A DNA stretch of 47,682 nt from an uncultured Clostridia bacterium (GTDB lineage: Bacteria; Bacillota; Clostridia; TANB77; CAG-508), in the NCBI GenBank assembly GCA_947628085.1, contig CANQYM010000010.1:1-47682 (forward strand), in the 5' to 3' direction. Below the pieces are notes generated by a model, which made no database searches, was not told the origin of the DNA, and saw only the letters and a program-made list of their open reading frames with translations. Positions 30,113 through 38,821 of this stretch are shown one piece after another. The number at the start of each line of letters is the position of its first letter. The stretch's first letter is position 1. The translations under genes and the position numbers were made by a program.

Positions 30113-31540
30113 TTGAAAGAACAACCTAGAACGAGAGTTTGCGACTACATCATTGTAGGAGCAGGACCTGCTGGAGTGTTTGCGGCAATGGAACTTTTGA
30201 AACTCCATCCCGAGAGGAAGGTTCTTGTGATCGAACGCGGGAAGAGAGTGGAAAACAGGTTCTGCCCGGCCAGCAAGGCAGGCAAATGCATCGGCTGCAA
30301 GCCGTATTGCAATATCATGAACGGCTTTTCAGGTGCAGGAGCTTTTTCCGATGGGAAGTTGTCTCTTTTCAATCCAGAGGATGATGACTTCTATGTTGGG
30401 GGTAATCTCCATAAGTATGCGGGAGTCAACGTTACCAAACGGCTGATTACCGAAACTGACAAGATGTACCTGAAGTTCGGAGCTGACACCAAACTGCAAG
30501 GAGTTGATAATCCGGGAGAGATTTCCAAAATCCGGAAAACAGCGGAAATTGCAGGCCTTGACCTCGTGAACATCCCCATCCGTCATCTTGGTACGGACAG
30601 GGCGCACCTCATCTACCAGAAAATCGAGAATCATCTTGAAGAGATGGGAGCGGAAATTCTGTTTGAAACGGAAGTGAAAGACCTTCTGATTGAAGACGGA
30701 AAGATTCATGGGGTTATCTACAAGGAGAAGAAGGGAGAAGAAAGTGAGGCTCTTGCTGAAACAGTTATCATAGCTGTCGGACGCGTTGGAGCTAACTGGC
30801 TTCTCAAAATCTGCGAGAAACATGCCATTAAGACTGAACCCGGCATTTTGGACGTGGGAATTAGGTACGAACTGCCTGATAAGGTGATGAAAAGGATTAA
30901 CGATTTGCTCTATGAGGGCAAATTTATCGGAAAGCCTGCACCTTACAACGACAAGGTTAGAACTTTCTGTCAGAACCCGAGTGGTTTCGTCACCACAGAG
31001 GTATATGACGAGGGAATAATCCTTGTTAATGGGCACTCGCTCAAGGACACGAAGAGCGAAAACACAAACCTGGCCATCTTGGTTTCGATGAACCTGAAGG
31101 ATATGCCAAATCCTATGGAATATTCGCGTAACATCGCCAGAAACATGAATGCTCTGGCAGGTGGAAACGTGATTGTCCAGAGGCTTGGAGATATCATGAT
31201 TGGAAAACGAACCTGGCCAGATGAGCTTAGTCGCAATTCTGTCATACCCACACTCAAATCGGCCTCGGCTGGTGACCTGAGCTTGGCAATGCCGTACCGC
31301 GAACTTATGGACATCCTTGGTTTTATCGAGATGATGGACAAGGTTGCTCCTGGTTTTGCTAATGCGGATAACCTGCTCTATGGACCGGAGTTGAAGTTCT
31401 ACAGCAACAAACTCGAACTGAGCACTAGCCTGGAAACCAGCATACACGGACTGTATGCCATTGGCGATGGGTGTGGACTCACTCGTGGCCTTATGATGGC
31501 TTCCGCGTCTGGTGTTTACGTCGCACGGCAAGTAAAGTAA
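30113..31540 (+). CDS. FAD-dependent oxidoreductase, COG2509 type, foreign base composition
   Basis: 475 aa starting at TTG 30113, with AAAGGAGGA upstream. The N-terminal FAD fold is DYIIVGAGPAGVFAAMELL (~11-29), followed by VLVIERGKRVENRFCP, a cysteine cluster (CPASKAGKCIGCKPYC, ~52-67), GFSGAGAFSDGKLSLF, and a C-terminal IHGLYAIGDGCGLTRGLMMA. This is the layout of the uncharacterised NAD(P)/FAD-dependent dehydrogenases of COG2509. Base composition is near 50% G+C against well under 30% around it. Codons such as CTG, CTC, ATC and CGC are common, and three in-frame CGG codons (30440, 30533, 31526) are read straight through. It is therefore a recent transfer, or an assembly chimera. A membrane segment is absent. 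Confidence 0.9.
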   Translation: MKEQPRTRVCDYIIVGAGPAGVFAAMELLKLHPERKVLVIERGKRVENRFCPASKAGKCIGCKPYCNIMNGFSGAGAFSDGKLSLFNPEDDDFYVGGNLHKYAGVNVTKRLITETDKMYLKFGADTKLQGVDNPGEISKIRKTAEIAGLDLVNIPIRHLGTDRAHLIYQKIENHLEEMGAEILFETEVKDLLIEDGKIHGVIYKEKKGEESEALAETVIIAVGRVGANWLLKICEKHAIKTEPGILDVGIRYELPDKVMKRINDLLYEGKFIGKPAPYNDKVRTFCQNPSGFVTTEVYDEGIILVNGHSLKDTKSENTNLAILVSMNLKDMPNPMEYSRNIARNMNALAGGNVIVQRLGDIMIGKRTWPDELSRNSVIPTLKSASAGDLSLAMPYRELMDILGFIEMMDKVAPGFANADNLLYGPELKFYSNKLELSTSLETSIHGLYAIGDGCGLTRGLMMASASGVYVARQVK

Positions 31541-31574
31541 TGAAATGACCAACATCACACGAGCTAATTGTGTG

Positions 31575-31617
31575 AGCAAGGAGAGGAAAATTTCGAAAGA
31601 AATTCCTCTCCTTTGCT
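31575..31617 (+). terminator. Hairpin after the foreign flavoprotein gene
   Basis: AGCAAGGAGAGGAA (31575-31588) pairs with TTCCTCTCCTTTGCT (31603-31617) with one bulged base. The loop contains a further TTTCGAAA. The T run after it is weak, so the efficiency as a terminator is uncertain. Confidence 0.6.
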
Positions 31618-31633
31618 ATATAAAAAATATTAC

Positions 31634-31662
31634 TAGCCAAAAAAAATATTATATGATATACT
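31634..31662 (+). promoter_or_regulatory. Weak promoter candidate
   Basis: TAGCCA (31634-31639), 17 nt, TATACT (31657-31662), 55 nt before the next start codon. The -10 is good and the -35 matches at four of six positions. Confidence 0.4.
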
Positions 31663-31717
31663 TTAATTGATTTTTATAAGCTTATGTAAAAATGAAATTT
31701 TAGGAGGGGAAGACTAT

Positions 31718-32662
31718 ATGAAAACAACTATTTTAAAAATAATTATAGTTTTAACAATTGTTTTTATTATGATAAGTAATTGTTATAATTCTTATACCGC
31801 CGAAAATGAAATTTCAAAAGAACAAATAGAAAACGCTTTAGAAAAATTTGAATCTTCTAGTCAAAATAAAGATAATTACAAAATTCAAATGGAAGATGAA
31901 AACATAATTATAACAACTTCAGATAATGAAAAATATGAATTAAAATATGAAATTGAACAAAAAGAAATATCTTTTATGCTAGAATTACCTGTAAAAAATG
32001 GAATGTCTTATAATGATTATAAAAAACAAACAAATAATTTAATGTTGCCAATGATTGGATTTATGACAGTAGCAAAAATAAATGAAATAGAATTTATAGA
32101 TTCTCTAGCATATTTTTCATTAATTCATTTAAATAGTGAATGGAATGGAGATTTTAGTAGCGATAAATCTTACACAATAATAGATGAAAATGGAAATGAA
32201 TTAGTATCTGGTGGTGCAAAAAGACTTGAAACATCTGAATTTCCAAATAGAGTTTTAGAATATGTAGATTCTATTTATAGAGAAAAAGAATCAATTGATG
32301 ATTCTAATGATATAAATTCTTTTAATTGGTCTATAGAAAAAGAAGAAAGAAATGATTCATATAAACTTATTTCTAAACTAACAATAAATTTAGAATCGGA
32401 TTTTTCTAGATTAAAAAACTATGCTGAAACTTCAGACTATGAAAACATAGTTAAGACTACAGAAAATAATTATAATATCACTAATAATATTAATAATAAT
32501 GAGAACTTGACTAATGTGAATACAGAAACAAACATAGATAACACAATAAAAAATGAAAATTTACCAGCAGTAGGAAATAAAAAATTTGCAGGAGTAGTAG
32601 TGGGAATTGCTATAATTATTTTAATAGTAGCTATAATAAGAAAAAATTCTTATAAAGAATAA
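31718..32662 (+). CDS. Secreted or surface protein with C-terminal membrane anchor
   Basis: 314 aa from ATG 31718, 7 nt after TAGGAGGGGA. The longer frame from 31667 lacks a ribosome site. The N-terminus is a signal or anchor segment (KTTILKIIIVLTIVFIMISN), followed by an acidic extracellular region of mixed structure (~30-245), an Asn/Thr/Glu low-complexity linker (~250-285), and a C-terminal membrane helix (FAGVVVGIAIIILIVAIIRK) with a basic tail. The layout (linker, helix, basic tail) is like a wall-spanning protein, but there is no LPXTG motif: the linker ends LPAVGNKKFAG, which loosely resembles one. Function unknown. Confidence 0.7.
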   Translation: MKTTILKIIIVLTIVFIMISNCYNSYTAENEISKEQIENALEKFESSSQNKDNYKIQMEDENIIITTSDNEKYELKYEIEQKEISFMLELPVKNGMSYNDYKKQTNNLMLPMIGFMTVAKINEIEFIDSLAYFSLIHLNSEWNGDFSSDKSYTIIDENGNELVSGGAKRLETSEFPNRVLEYVDSIYREKESIDDSNDINSFNWSIEKEERNDSYKLISKLTINLESDFSRLKNYAETSDYENIVKTTENNYNITNNINNNENLTNVNTETNIDNTIKNENLPAVGNKKFAGVVVGIAIIILIVAIIRKNSYKE

Positions 32663-32690
32663 ATTTTAATATAAATAGTAGGAGGAAGCT

Positions 32691-35387
32691 TTGGAAAAAA
32701 TAGCAATTATAGATGGAAATAGTATTTTGAATAGAGCATTTTATGGAATTATGAGTAGTAGAATGCTTCAAACAGCTGATGGAACTTATACAAATGCTGT
32801 ATATGGCTTTTTAGCAATACTTTTTAAACTATTAGAAGATGAAAAACCAGATTATTTAGCAGTTGCTTTTGATGTTAAGCATCCAACTAAAAGACATGAA
32901 ATGTATAAAGACTATAAGGGCACAAGAAAAGGAATGCCAGATGAACTTGCAATGCAAATGCCAATTATGAAACAAGTTCTAGAAGCAATGAACATAGCGG
33001 TAATAGAAAAGCCTGGGTATGAGGCTGATGATATTTTAGGAACAATTTCAAAATATGCTGAAAAGCAGGGCATTGAAGTAACTTTACTTACAGGAGATAG
33101 AGATTCTTTTCAACTTGCGTCAAATAAAATAACAATTAGAATTCCTAGAACAAAAAATGGAAAAACTGAAACAGAAAATTTTGATAGAAATAAAATATTA
33201 GAAGTTTATGGATTAGAACCAAAAGATTTAATAGAAGTAAAAGGTTTAATGGGAGATACTTCAGATAATATTCCAGGAGTTCCAGGTGTTGGTGAAAAAA
33301 CAGCATTAAATTTAATTAAAGAATTTAAAACAATAGACAACATATATCAAAAATTAGAAAATGGTGAAGAAATAGCTAAAGGAAAACTTAAAGAAAATTT
33401 AATAAATAATAAAGATTTAGCACTTCTTTCTAGAGAGCTTGGAAGAATAGATGTAAATGCACCTATTGAAAAAGAATTATCTAATTTTAAAATACAAGAA
33501 TGGGACAAGCCCAAAGTATTAGAAATATTTAAAAATTTGCGTTTCAATAGATATATAGAAAGATTTAGCTTAGATAAAGAAGAATTTGTAGAAACAAAAA
33601 GTGCGGAAAATCTTTTCACATATGAAATATTAAAAGATGAAAAAGAAATAAAAGAAGTTATATCTAAAATTGAAAATAATAAAATTTTAAACTATTATTT
33701 TGAAAAAGCACCAAAAGAAGATTTAAATTTAATTATAAAAAAGGAAATTAAATTTATAAATATCTATATAGAAGAAAGTAACACTGTTTATAATATAAAA
33801 TTTGATGAAAAGTATTTTAAAAGTGTTTTTGAAAGTAAAGAGATTTTAAAATGTGGTCATAAAATAAAAGAAGATTATATTTTATTAATGCAGAAAAATA
33901 TTATACCAGAAAACATGATGTTTGATGCAGAAATTGCTGCATATATTATAAATGCTACATCAAATGCTTATTCAATAGAAGAAATTGCAAGACAATATTT
34001 AAATTTAGATATAACAGAATATTCTAAAGATAATAATTCTCAAGTACAAACAAGTTTATTTGATGAAGAATCAAAAGAAGAAAATTCTAACTATAAATAT
34101 GCAGTATATGCTTTTGTAATAGGAAAGTCAAAAGAAAAATTAAAAGAAGAATTAAGTAAAATTAATTCTTTGGATTTATTTAATAACATAGAAATGCCTA
34201 TCGCAGAAATACTTGCTAGTATGCAATGGGAAGGTATGCTAATTGATGAAAAAGAACTTATTAAATATGGAGAAAATTTAAAAAAGCATATTGAAGAATT
34301 AAGAATAGATATTTATAGTTTGGCAGGAGAAGAGTTTAATGTTAATTCAACAAAACAACTAGCAGAAATACTTTTTGAAAAATTAAAATTGACTCCTACT
34401 AAAAAAACAAAAAGTGGATATTCAACAGATGTTGATGCATTAGAAAAAATTAGAGATTCACATCCTATAATTGAAAAAATATTAGATTATAGACAACTTA
34501 TGAAATTAAATTCTACATATGTAGAAGGAATGATACCATTTATAAATTTAAGAACGGGTAAAATTCATACATTCTTTCATCAAACAGTTACAGCTACTGG
34601 TAGATTAAGTAGCACAGATCCAAACTTGCAAAATATACCTACAAGAACAGAGCTTGGTAAAAAACTAAGAAAAGTTTTTAAAGCAGGAGAAGGAAAAGTT
34701 TTTGTTGATGCAGATTATTCACAAGTTGAACTTAGAATATTAGCACACATAGCAAATGATAAAACAATGATAGAGGCTTTCAATTCTGGAGCGGATATTC
34801 ATACAATAAGTGCTTCACAAGTATTTAAGGTTCCAGTAGAAGAAGTTTCAAAACAATTAAGAAGTAAAGCAAAAGCTGTAAATTTTGGAATTGTATATGG
34901 AATTAGTGATTTTGGTTTGGCTGAGCAAATAGATATAAAACGAAAAGAAGCAAAGCAATATATAGAGCAGTATTTGGAAACTTATAGTGGAATTAAGAAT
35001 TATATGACAGACATTGTGGAAAGTGCAAAGAAAAAAGGATATGTCGAAACACTTTTTGGAAGAAGAAGATATATTGCAGAACTTAATTCAAAAAACTATA
35101 TGGTTAGAAAATTTGGAGATAGAGCAGCAATGAATACTCCAATTCAAGGAACTGCAGCAGACATAATGAAAATTGCTATGATAAAAGTATATAATGAATT
35201 GAAAAACAGAAAATTAAAGTCAAAAATAGTTTTACAAATTCATGATGAACTTATTATAGAAACTCTTTTAGAAGAAAAAGAAGAAGTAAAACAAATTTTA
35301 AAAGAATGTATGGAAAATTCTGCAAAACTTAATGTACCTTTAAACGTTGAAGTTGAAGAAGGAAAAAATTGGTATCAGGCAAAATAA
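32691..35387 (+). CDS. polA: DNA polymerase I
   Basis: 898 aa starting at TTG 32691 with AGGAGGAAGC just upstream. An intact 5'-3' exonuclease (~1-290: IIDGNSILNRAFYG, GYEADDILGT, TGDRDSFQL, GLMGDTSDNIPGVPGVGEKT) is followed by a 3'-5' exonuclease-fold region (~310-490) that lacks the D-x-E proofreading motif, so proofreading is probably absent, as in Bacillus PolA. The polymerase domain has motif A DADYSQVELRILAHIA (~675-690), motif B RSKAKAVNFGIVYGISDFG (~724-742) and motif C LQIHDELIIE (~848-857). It fills gaps in repair and removes RNA primers. It sits between the surface protein and metK. Confidence 0.97.
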   Translation: MEKIAIIDGNSILNRAFYGIMSSRMLQTADGTYTNAVYGFLAILFKLLEDEKPDYLAVAFDVKHPTKRHEMYKDYKGTRKGMPDELAMQMPIMKQVLEAMNIAVIEKPGYEADDILGTISKYAEKQGIEVTLLTGDRDSFQLASNKITIRIPRTKNGKTETENFDRNKILEVYGLEPKDLIEVKGLMGDTSDNIPGVPGVGEKTALNLIKEFKTIDNIYQKLENGEEIAKGKLKENLINNKDLALLSRELGRIDVNAPIEKELSNFKIQEWDKPKVLEIFKNLRFNRYIERFSLDKEEFVETKSAENLFTYEILKDEKEIKEVISKIENNKILNYYFEKAPKEDLNLIIKKEIKFINIYIEESNTVYNIKFDEKYFKSVFESKEILKCGHKIKEDYILLMQKNIIPENMMFDAEIAAYIINATSNAYSIEEIARQYLNLDITEYSKDNNSQVQTSLFDEESKEENSNYKYAVYAFVIGKSKEKLKEELSKINSLDLFNNIEMPIAEILASMQWEGMLIDEKELIKYGENLKKHIEELRIDIYSLAGEEFNVNSTKQLAEILFEKLKLTPTKKTKSGYSTDVDALEKIRDSHPIIEKILDYRQLMKLNSTYVEGMIPFINLRTGKIHTFFHQTVTATGRLSSTDPNLQNIPTRTELGKKLRKVFKAGEGKVFVDADYSQVELRILAHIANDKTMIEAFNSGADIHTISASQVFKVPVEEVSKQLRSKAKAVNFGIVYGISDFGLAEQIDIKRKEAKQYIEQYLETYSGIKNYMTDIVESAKKKGYVETLFGRRRYIAELNSKNYMVRKFGDRAAMNTPIQGTAADIMKIAMIKVYNELKNRKLKSKIVLQIHDELIIETLLEEKEEVKQILKECMENSAKLNVPLNVEVEEGKNWYQAK

Positions 35388-35409
35388 TTGTCAAAATACC
35401 AATAAAACC

Positions 35410-35438
35410 TTGACAATTAACATAATATAGTGTAGAAT
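35410..35438 (+). promoter_or_regulatory. metK leader promoter
   Basis: TTGACA (35410-35415), 17 nt, TAGAAT (35433-35438). It begins the S-box leader of metK. Confidence 0.8.
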
Positions 35439-35452
35439 ATTCAAAGTAAAAT

Positions 35453-35608
35453 TAAATTATCAAGAGTGGACGAGAGAATCGGCTTTATGACTCCACAGCA
35501 ACCTATTAAATTAGGTGCTAATACCGTCAGAGCACAAAGTAGTGTTTTGAATGATGATTATAAAAAAGTTATTCATAAGCTCTACTTTATGTAGAGCTAT
35601 TTTTATTT
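35453..35608 (+). ncRNA. SAM-I (S-box) riboswitch with terminator
   Basis: The leader carries the S-box landmarks in order: ATCAAGAGTGGACGAGAG, then GGCTTTATGACTCC, ACAGCAACC, and TTAGGTGCTAATACCGTCAG, the last being the strongly conserved GGUGCUAAU-CC segment. It is followed by a terminator hairpin AGCTCTAC-TTTAT-GTAGAGCT (35578-35598) and ATTTTTATTT. Binding of S-adenosylmethionine would favour the terminator and shut off metK, the enzyme that makes the ligand. The identification rests on consensus sequence; the pairing of every helix was not computed. Confidence 0.9.
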
Positions 35609-35620
35609 ATAGGAGGAACT

Positions 35621-36766
35621 ATGAAAAGATTATTTACTTCTGAAAGCGTAACAGAGGGACATCCAGATAAATTATGTGATTATATATCTGATAGTGTCTT
35701 AGATGCTTATTTAACAAGAGATCCATATTCTAGAGTAGCTTGCGAAACAGTTGCTGGAAAAGGACAAATATTAGTTACAGGCGAAATAACTTCAAATGCT
35801 GATGTAGATATTGAAAAAATAGTTAGAGATACAATTAAAGAAATCGGTTTTAATAATGCTGAAACAGATATAGATTATAAAACTTGCAAAGTACTATTAA
35901 ACATATCTAAGCAATCTCAAGATATTGCATTGGGAGTTGATAAATCTTTAGAGCAAAAACAAGGTTCAAAAGAAGAATCTGAAGGTGCTGGAGATCAAGG
36001 AATGATGTTCGGGTTTGCAACAGATGAAACACCTGAATATATGCCAATGCCAATATGTTTAGCTCATAAATTAGCTAAAAGATTGGCTTATGTTAGAAAA
36101 CAAAATATATTAAGTTACATAAGACCAGATGGTAAAGTGCAAGTTACTGTTGAGTATGAAAAAGGTGAGCCAAAAAGAGTAGATACAATAGTAGTATCAA
36201 GTCAGCATACAGAAAAAGTAAATTTTAATAGATTAAAAGAAGAAATAAAAGAATATGTTATAAAACCAGTAGTTCCAAAAGAATTATTAGATAAAGATAC
36301 AAAATATTTTATAAATCCAACTGGAAGATTTGTTATAGGTGGGCCATTAGGAGATAGCGGATTAACTGGTAGAAAAATAATAGTAGATACTTATGGTGGA
36401 TATAGCAGACATGGAGGAGGAGCATTTTCAGGAAAAGATCCAACAAAAGTAGATAGATCTGCAGCTTACATGGCACGTTATATTGCAAAAAATATTGTAG
36501 CAAATGGATTTGCAAAAAAATGTGAAATACAACTTTCTTATGCAATAGGAGTTGCAAAACCAGTTTCTATTTATGTAGATACATTTGGAACTGGAAAAAT
36601 ATCAGATAATGATATTGTAAGAAAAATAAATAATAGTTTCAATTTAACTCCTAGAGGAATAATAGAAACATTGGATTTAAGAAAGCCAATATACAAAAAA
36701 ACAACTAATTATGGACATTTTGGCAAACCAGATTTACCATGGGAGCAGATTATAAAGTTAGTTTAA
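35621..36766 (+). CDS. metK: S-adenosylmethionine synthetase
   Basis: 381 aa, full length. It makes S-adenosylmethionine from methionine and ATP. Signature motifs are [20 protein letters not shown] (~9-28), [20 protein letters not shown] (~122-141, which includes the GAGDQG hexapeptide) and [20 protein letters not shown] (~265-284, with the P-loop-like GGGAFSGKD). The ribosome site TAGGAGGAA precedes the ATG. Expression is under the S-box leader upstream, and a terminator follows at 36851. Its product also feeds the radical-SAM MiaB encoded earlier in the window. Confidence 0.97.
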   Translation: MKRLFTSESVTEGHPDKLCDYISDSVLDAYLTRDPYSRVACETVAGKGQILVTGEITSNADVDIEKIVRDTIKEIGFNNAETDIDYKTCKVLLNISKQSQDIALGVDKSLEQKQGSKEESEGAGDQGMMFGFATDETPEYMPMPICLAHKLAKRLAYVRKQNILSYIRPDGKVQVTVEYEKGEPKRVDTIVVSSQHTEKVNFNRLKEEIKEYVIKPVVPKELLDKDTKYFINPTGRFVIGGPLGDSGLTGRKIIVDTYGGYSRHGGGAFSGKDPTKVDRSAAYMARYIAKNIVANGFAKKCEIQLSYAIGVAKPVSIYVDTFGTGKISDNDIVRKINNSFNLTPRGIIETLDLRKPIYKKTTNYGHFGKPDLPWEQIIKLV

Positions 36767-36850
36767 ATTATGGAAACAACTAAAAGTTTTTTAAAATTTT
36801 AATAAATAATAAATAAATATAATTAATAACAATGAATAAAGTTACAAAAA

Positions 36851-36885
36851 AATGTCAAAAGGCTATTCTTTTGGCATTTTTTTAA
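36851..36885 (+). terminator. metK terminator
   Basis: AATGTCAAAAG pairs with CTTTTGGCATT (one G-U pair) around a short loop, followed by TTTTTTT. It ends the metK unit. Confidence 0.8.
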
Positions 36886-36907
36886 CATAATTGTAATATT
36901 GAAATTA

Positions 36908-36936
36908 TTGACTTTAAAGCACTTTATTTATATAAT
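36908..36936 (+). promoter_or_regulatory. Promoter for the dockerin-bearing protein
   Basis: TTGACT (36908-36913), 17 nt, TATAAT (36931-36936), 48 nt before the GTG start at 36985. Confidence 0.8.
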
Positions 36937-36984
36937 TTATATGTAAAAAAATGTAAAAATGTACTTACGAAAGAGGTGATATAG

Positions 36985-38775
36985 GTGATAAGAAAAAAAA
37001 TAATAGCTTTTATAATAATCATAGCTTTATTACAATATTTAGTATTAACATTTTCTCCTATAACAATTAATAAATCATATGCTGCTGATATGGCAAAAGG
37101 AACATTATCTAGAGAAATAAATGCAATAGATGATAATTTATATCCTGGATATAAATCTTTAATACAAAATATGCAAAATAATCATCCCAATTATACTTTT
37201 TTAGTATATTATACTGGAATGGAATGGGATGAGGTTTTAACTGCAGAATATCAAGGTCATGGTCGTAGCCCAAGAAATTTATTTCAAATTGGAAATAATT
37301 ACAATGGTTTATGGCTTTGTCCATTATGCGGAACAACAAAATATGATAATGGTTCATGGTGCTGTGCTTCTTTACAAGCATTAGCATATATGATGGATCC
37401 TAGAAATTCTATTAACGATACAGATGTATTCCAATTTAAAGATTTGGAAAGTGCAGATGCAACTTATGATGATATAGCTAGAGTAGTTTCAAGATATGGG
37501 GGCTTTATAAACAACCAAGAAGTAATTCAAGCAATTGTAGATGCAGCTAATCAATACAGAATTAATGCATATTTCTTAGTAGCTAAAATAATAAATGAAC
37601 ATGGATCAAATGGTTCTACATTAAGTAACGGAAACGGATATAACGGACAATATGCTGGAGTTTATAACTACTTCAACTTAGGAGCTACAGGAAATGGAAA
37701 AGATAAAGTAATATTAAATGGCTTAAAATATGCCCAAGACCATGGATGGACTTCTAGAAGAGCTTCTATTTTTGGAGGAACAGAAATAGTAAGAAATAGT
37801 TATATGAACGAATATAGTCAAAATACATTTTATTATCAAAAATTTAATGTATCTGGAAGATCAACTATGGCATCACACCAATATCAACAAAATATAATGG
37901 CAGCCCAAACACAAGGAACAAGCTTTAAGAGTTATTATGCTTCATTAAATGGTTCACATACATTTATAATACCTCTATTTAGAAATATTCCTAAAAACGC
38001 ATGTGCTAGACCAAACGTTTCAACACAAAACTCTATTACATATGAAGATGGTGTAGTGCAAAATATAAATAGTTCTTTAACAGTTAGAGCAGCTGGAAGA
38101 AAGAGCGGAACTGCAATAGGATCATTAAATAATAATGAATCAATTAAAATAATAAAAAGAGCAAGCTCACCAGTTGATGGATATTATTGGGATTTAATAG
38201 TATCTAATCAAGATGGAACTTATGGATATGCAGCAAGATCAACTGATGGAAATCAACATATAGTCTCTAAAGGCTCAACTGGAAGTAATTCTGGAACAGC
38301 CTCTGCAGAACAGCCTCCTGCAACTCAAGCACCTCCTGCGCAAAGTGCTCCAAGTGTAGAAGAGCCACCAGTAGAAACAAAACCAAGTGTAGATATAGAA
38401 AAAGACATAAAGATGAAAGACAATAATGTTAATATATTACCAGATGTAAGTGCTGAAAATATTAAAACAAAATATAAAGATGCTGTTATTAAAAAATCAA
38501 ATGGCGAAGAAGTAAAATCTGGAGTCTTAGGAACTGGATACACAATTACAACAGGCGGAAAAACATATAAAGTAATTAAAAAAGGTGATGTTGATGGAGA
38601 TGGAACAGTTTCAATTTTTGATGCAATTGATATGTTAAATTCAATTAAAGGAACAAAAACATTAACAGAAGAATTTAAAACTGCTGCTTGCATATCAAAT
38701 CAATCAACATTTGATATATTTGATACAATAGATTTATTAAACTTTATAAAAGGTGTAAAGAAGTTTTCTTTTTAA
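36985..38775 (+). CDS. Secreted glucosaminidase-like protein with SH3-like and dockerin-like domains
   Basis: 596 aa starting at GTG 36985 after AAAGAGGTGATATAG. The signal peptide (IIAFIIIIALLQYLVLTFS) probably ends near residue 34 (KSYA-AD). The catalytic region (~40-350) has the feel of LytG/endo-beta-N-acetylglucosaminidase autolysins: YFLVAKIINEHGSNG and YAGVYNYFNLGATGNG, with a likely catalytic Glu at about residue 201. An SH3-type segment follows (LTVRAAGRKSGTAIG, ~370-430), then a Pro/Ala-rich linker and a C-terminal pair of dockerin-type calcium repeats (GDVDGDGTVSIFDAIDMLNS, ~535-554, and a degenerate SIFD-like second copy). It likely cuts peptidoglycan at the cell surface. Confidence 0.8.
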   Translation: MIRKKIIAFIIIIALLQYLVLTFSPITINKSYAADMAKGTLSREINAIDDNLYPGYKSLIQNMQNNHPNYTFLVYYTGMEWDEVLTAEYQGHGRSPRNLFQIGNNYNGLWLCPLCGTTKYDNGSWCCASLQALAYMMDPRNSINDTDVFQFKDLESADATYDDIARVVSRYGGFINNQEVIQAIVDAANQYRINAYFLVAKIINEHGSNGSTLSNGNGYNGQYAGVYNYFNLGATGNGKDKVILNGLKYAQDHGWTSRRASIFGGTEIVRNSYMNEYSQNTFYYQKFNVSGRSTMASHQYQQNIMAAQTQGTSFKSYYASLNGSHTFIIPLFRNIPKNACARPNVSTQNSITYEDGVVQNINSSLTVRAAGRKSGTAIGSLNNNESIKIIKRASSPVDGYYWDLIVSNQDGTYGYAARSTDGNQHIVSKGSTGSNSGTASAEQPPATQAPPAQSAPSVEEPPVETKPSVDIEKDIKMKDNNVNILPDVSAENIKTKYKDAVIKKSNGEEVKSGVLGTGYTITTGGKTYKVIKKGDVDGDGTVSIFDAIDMLNSIKGTKTLTEEFKTAACISNQSTFDIFDTIDLLNFIKGVKKFSF

Positions 38776-38821
38776 AATTTAGTAATATATTGTTTTAAAA
38801 TAAAATATAAGGAGAAAATAA

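Noticed and set aside
30329..31579. Long minus-strand open frame opposite the foreign flavoprotein gene
   Set aside because: It is a shadow of the GC-richer + strand gene: no ribosome site, no recognisable motif, and the + strand product is a clear flavoprotein.
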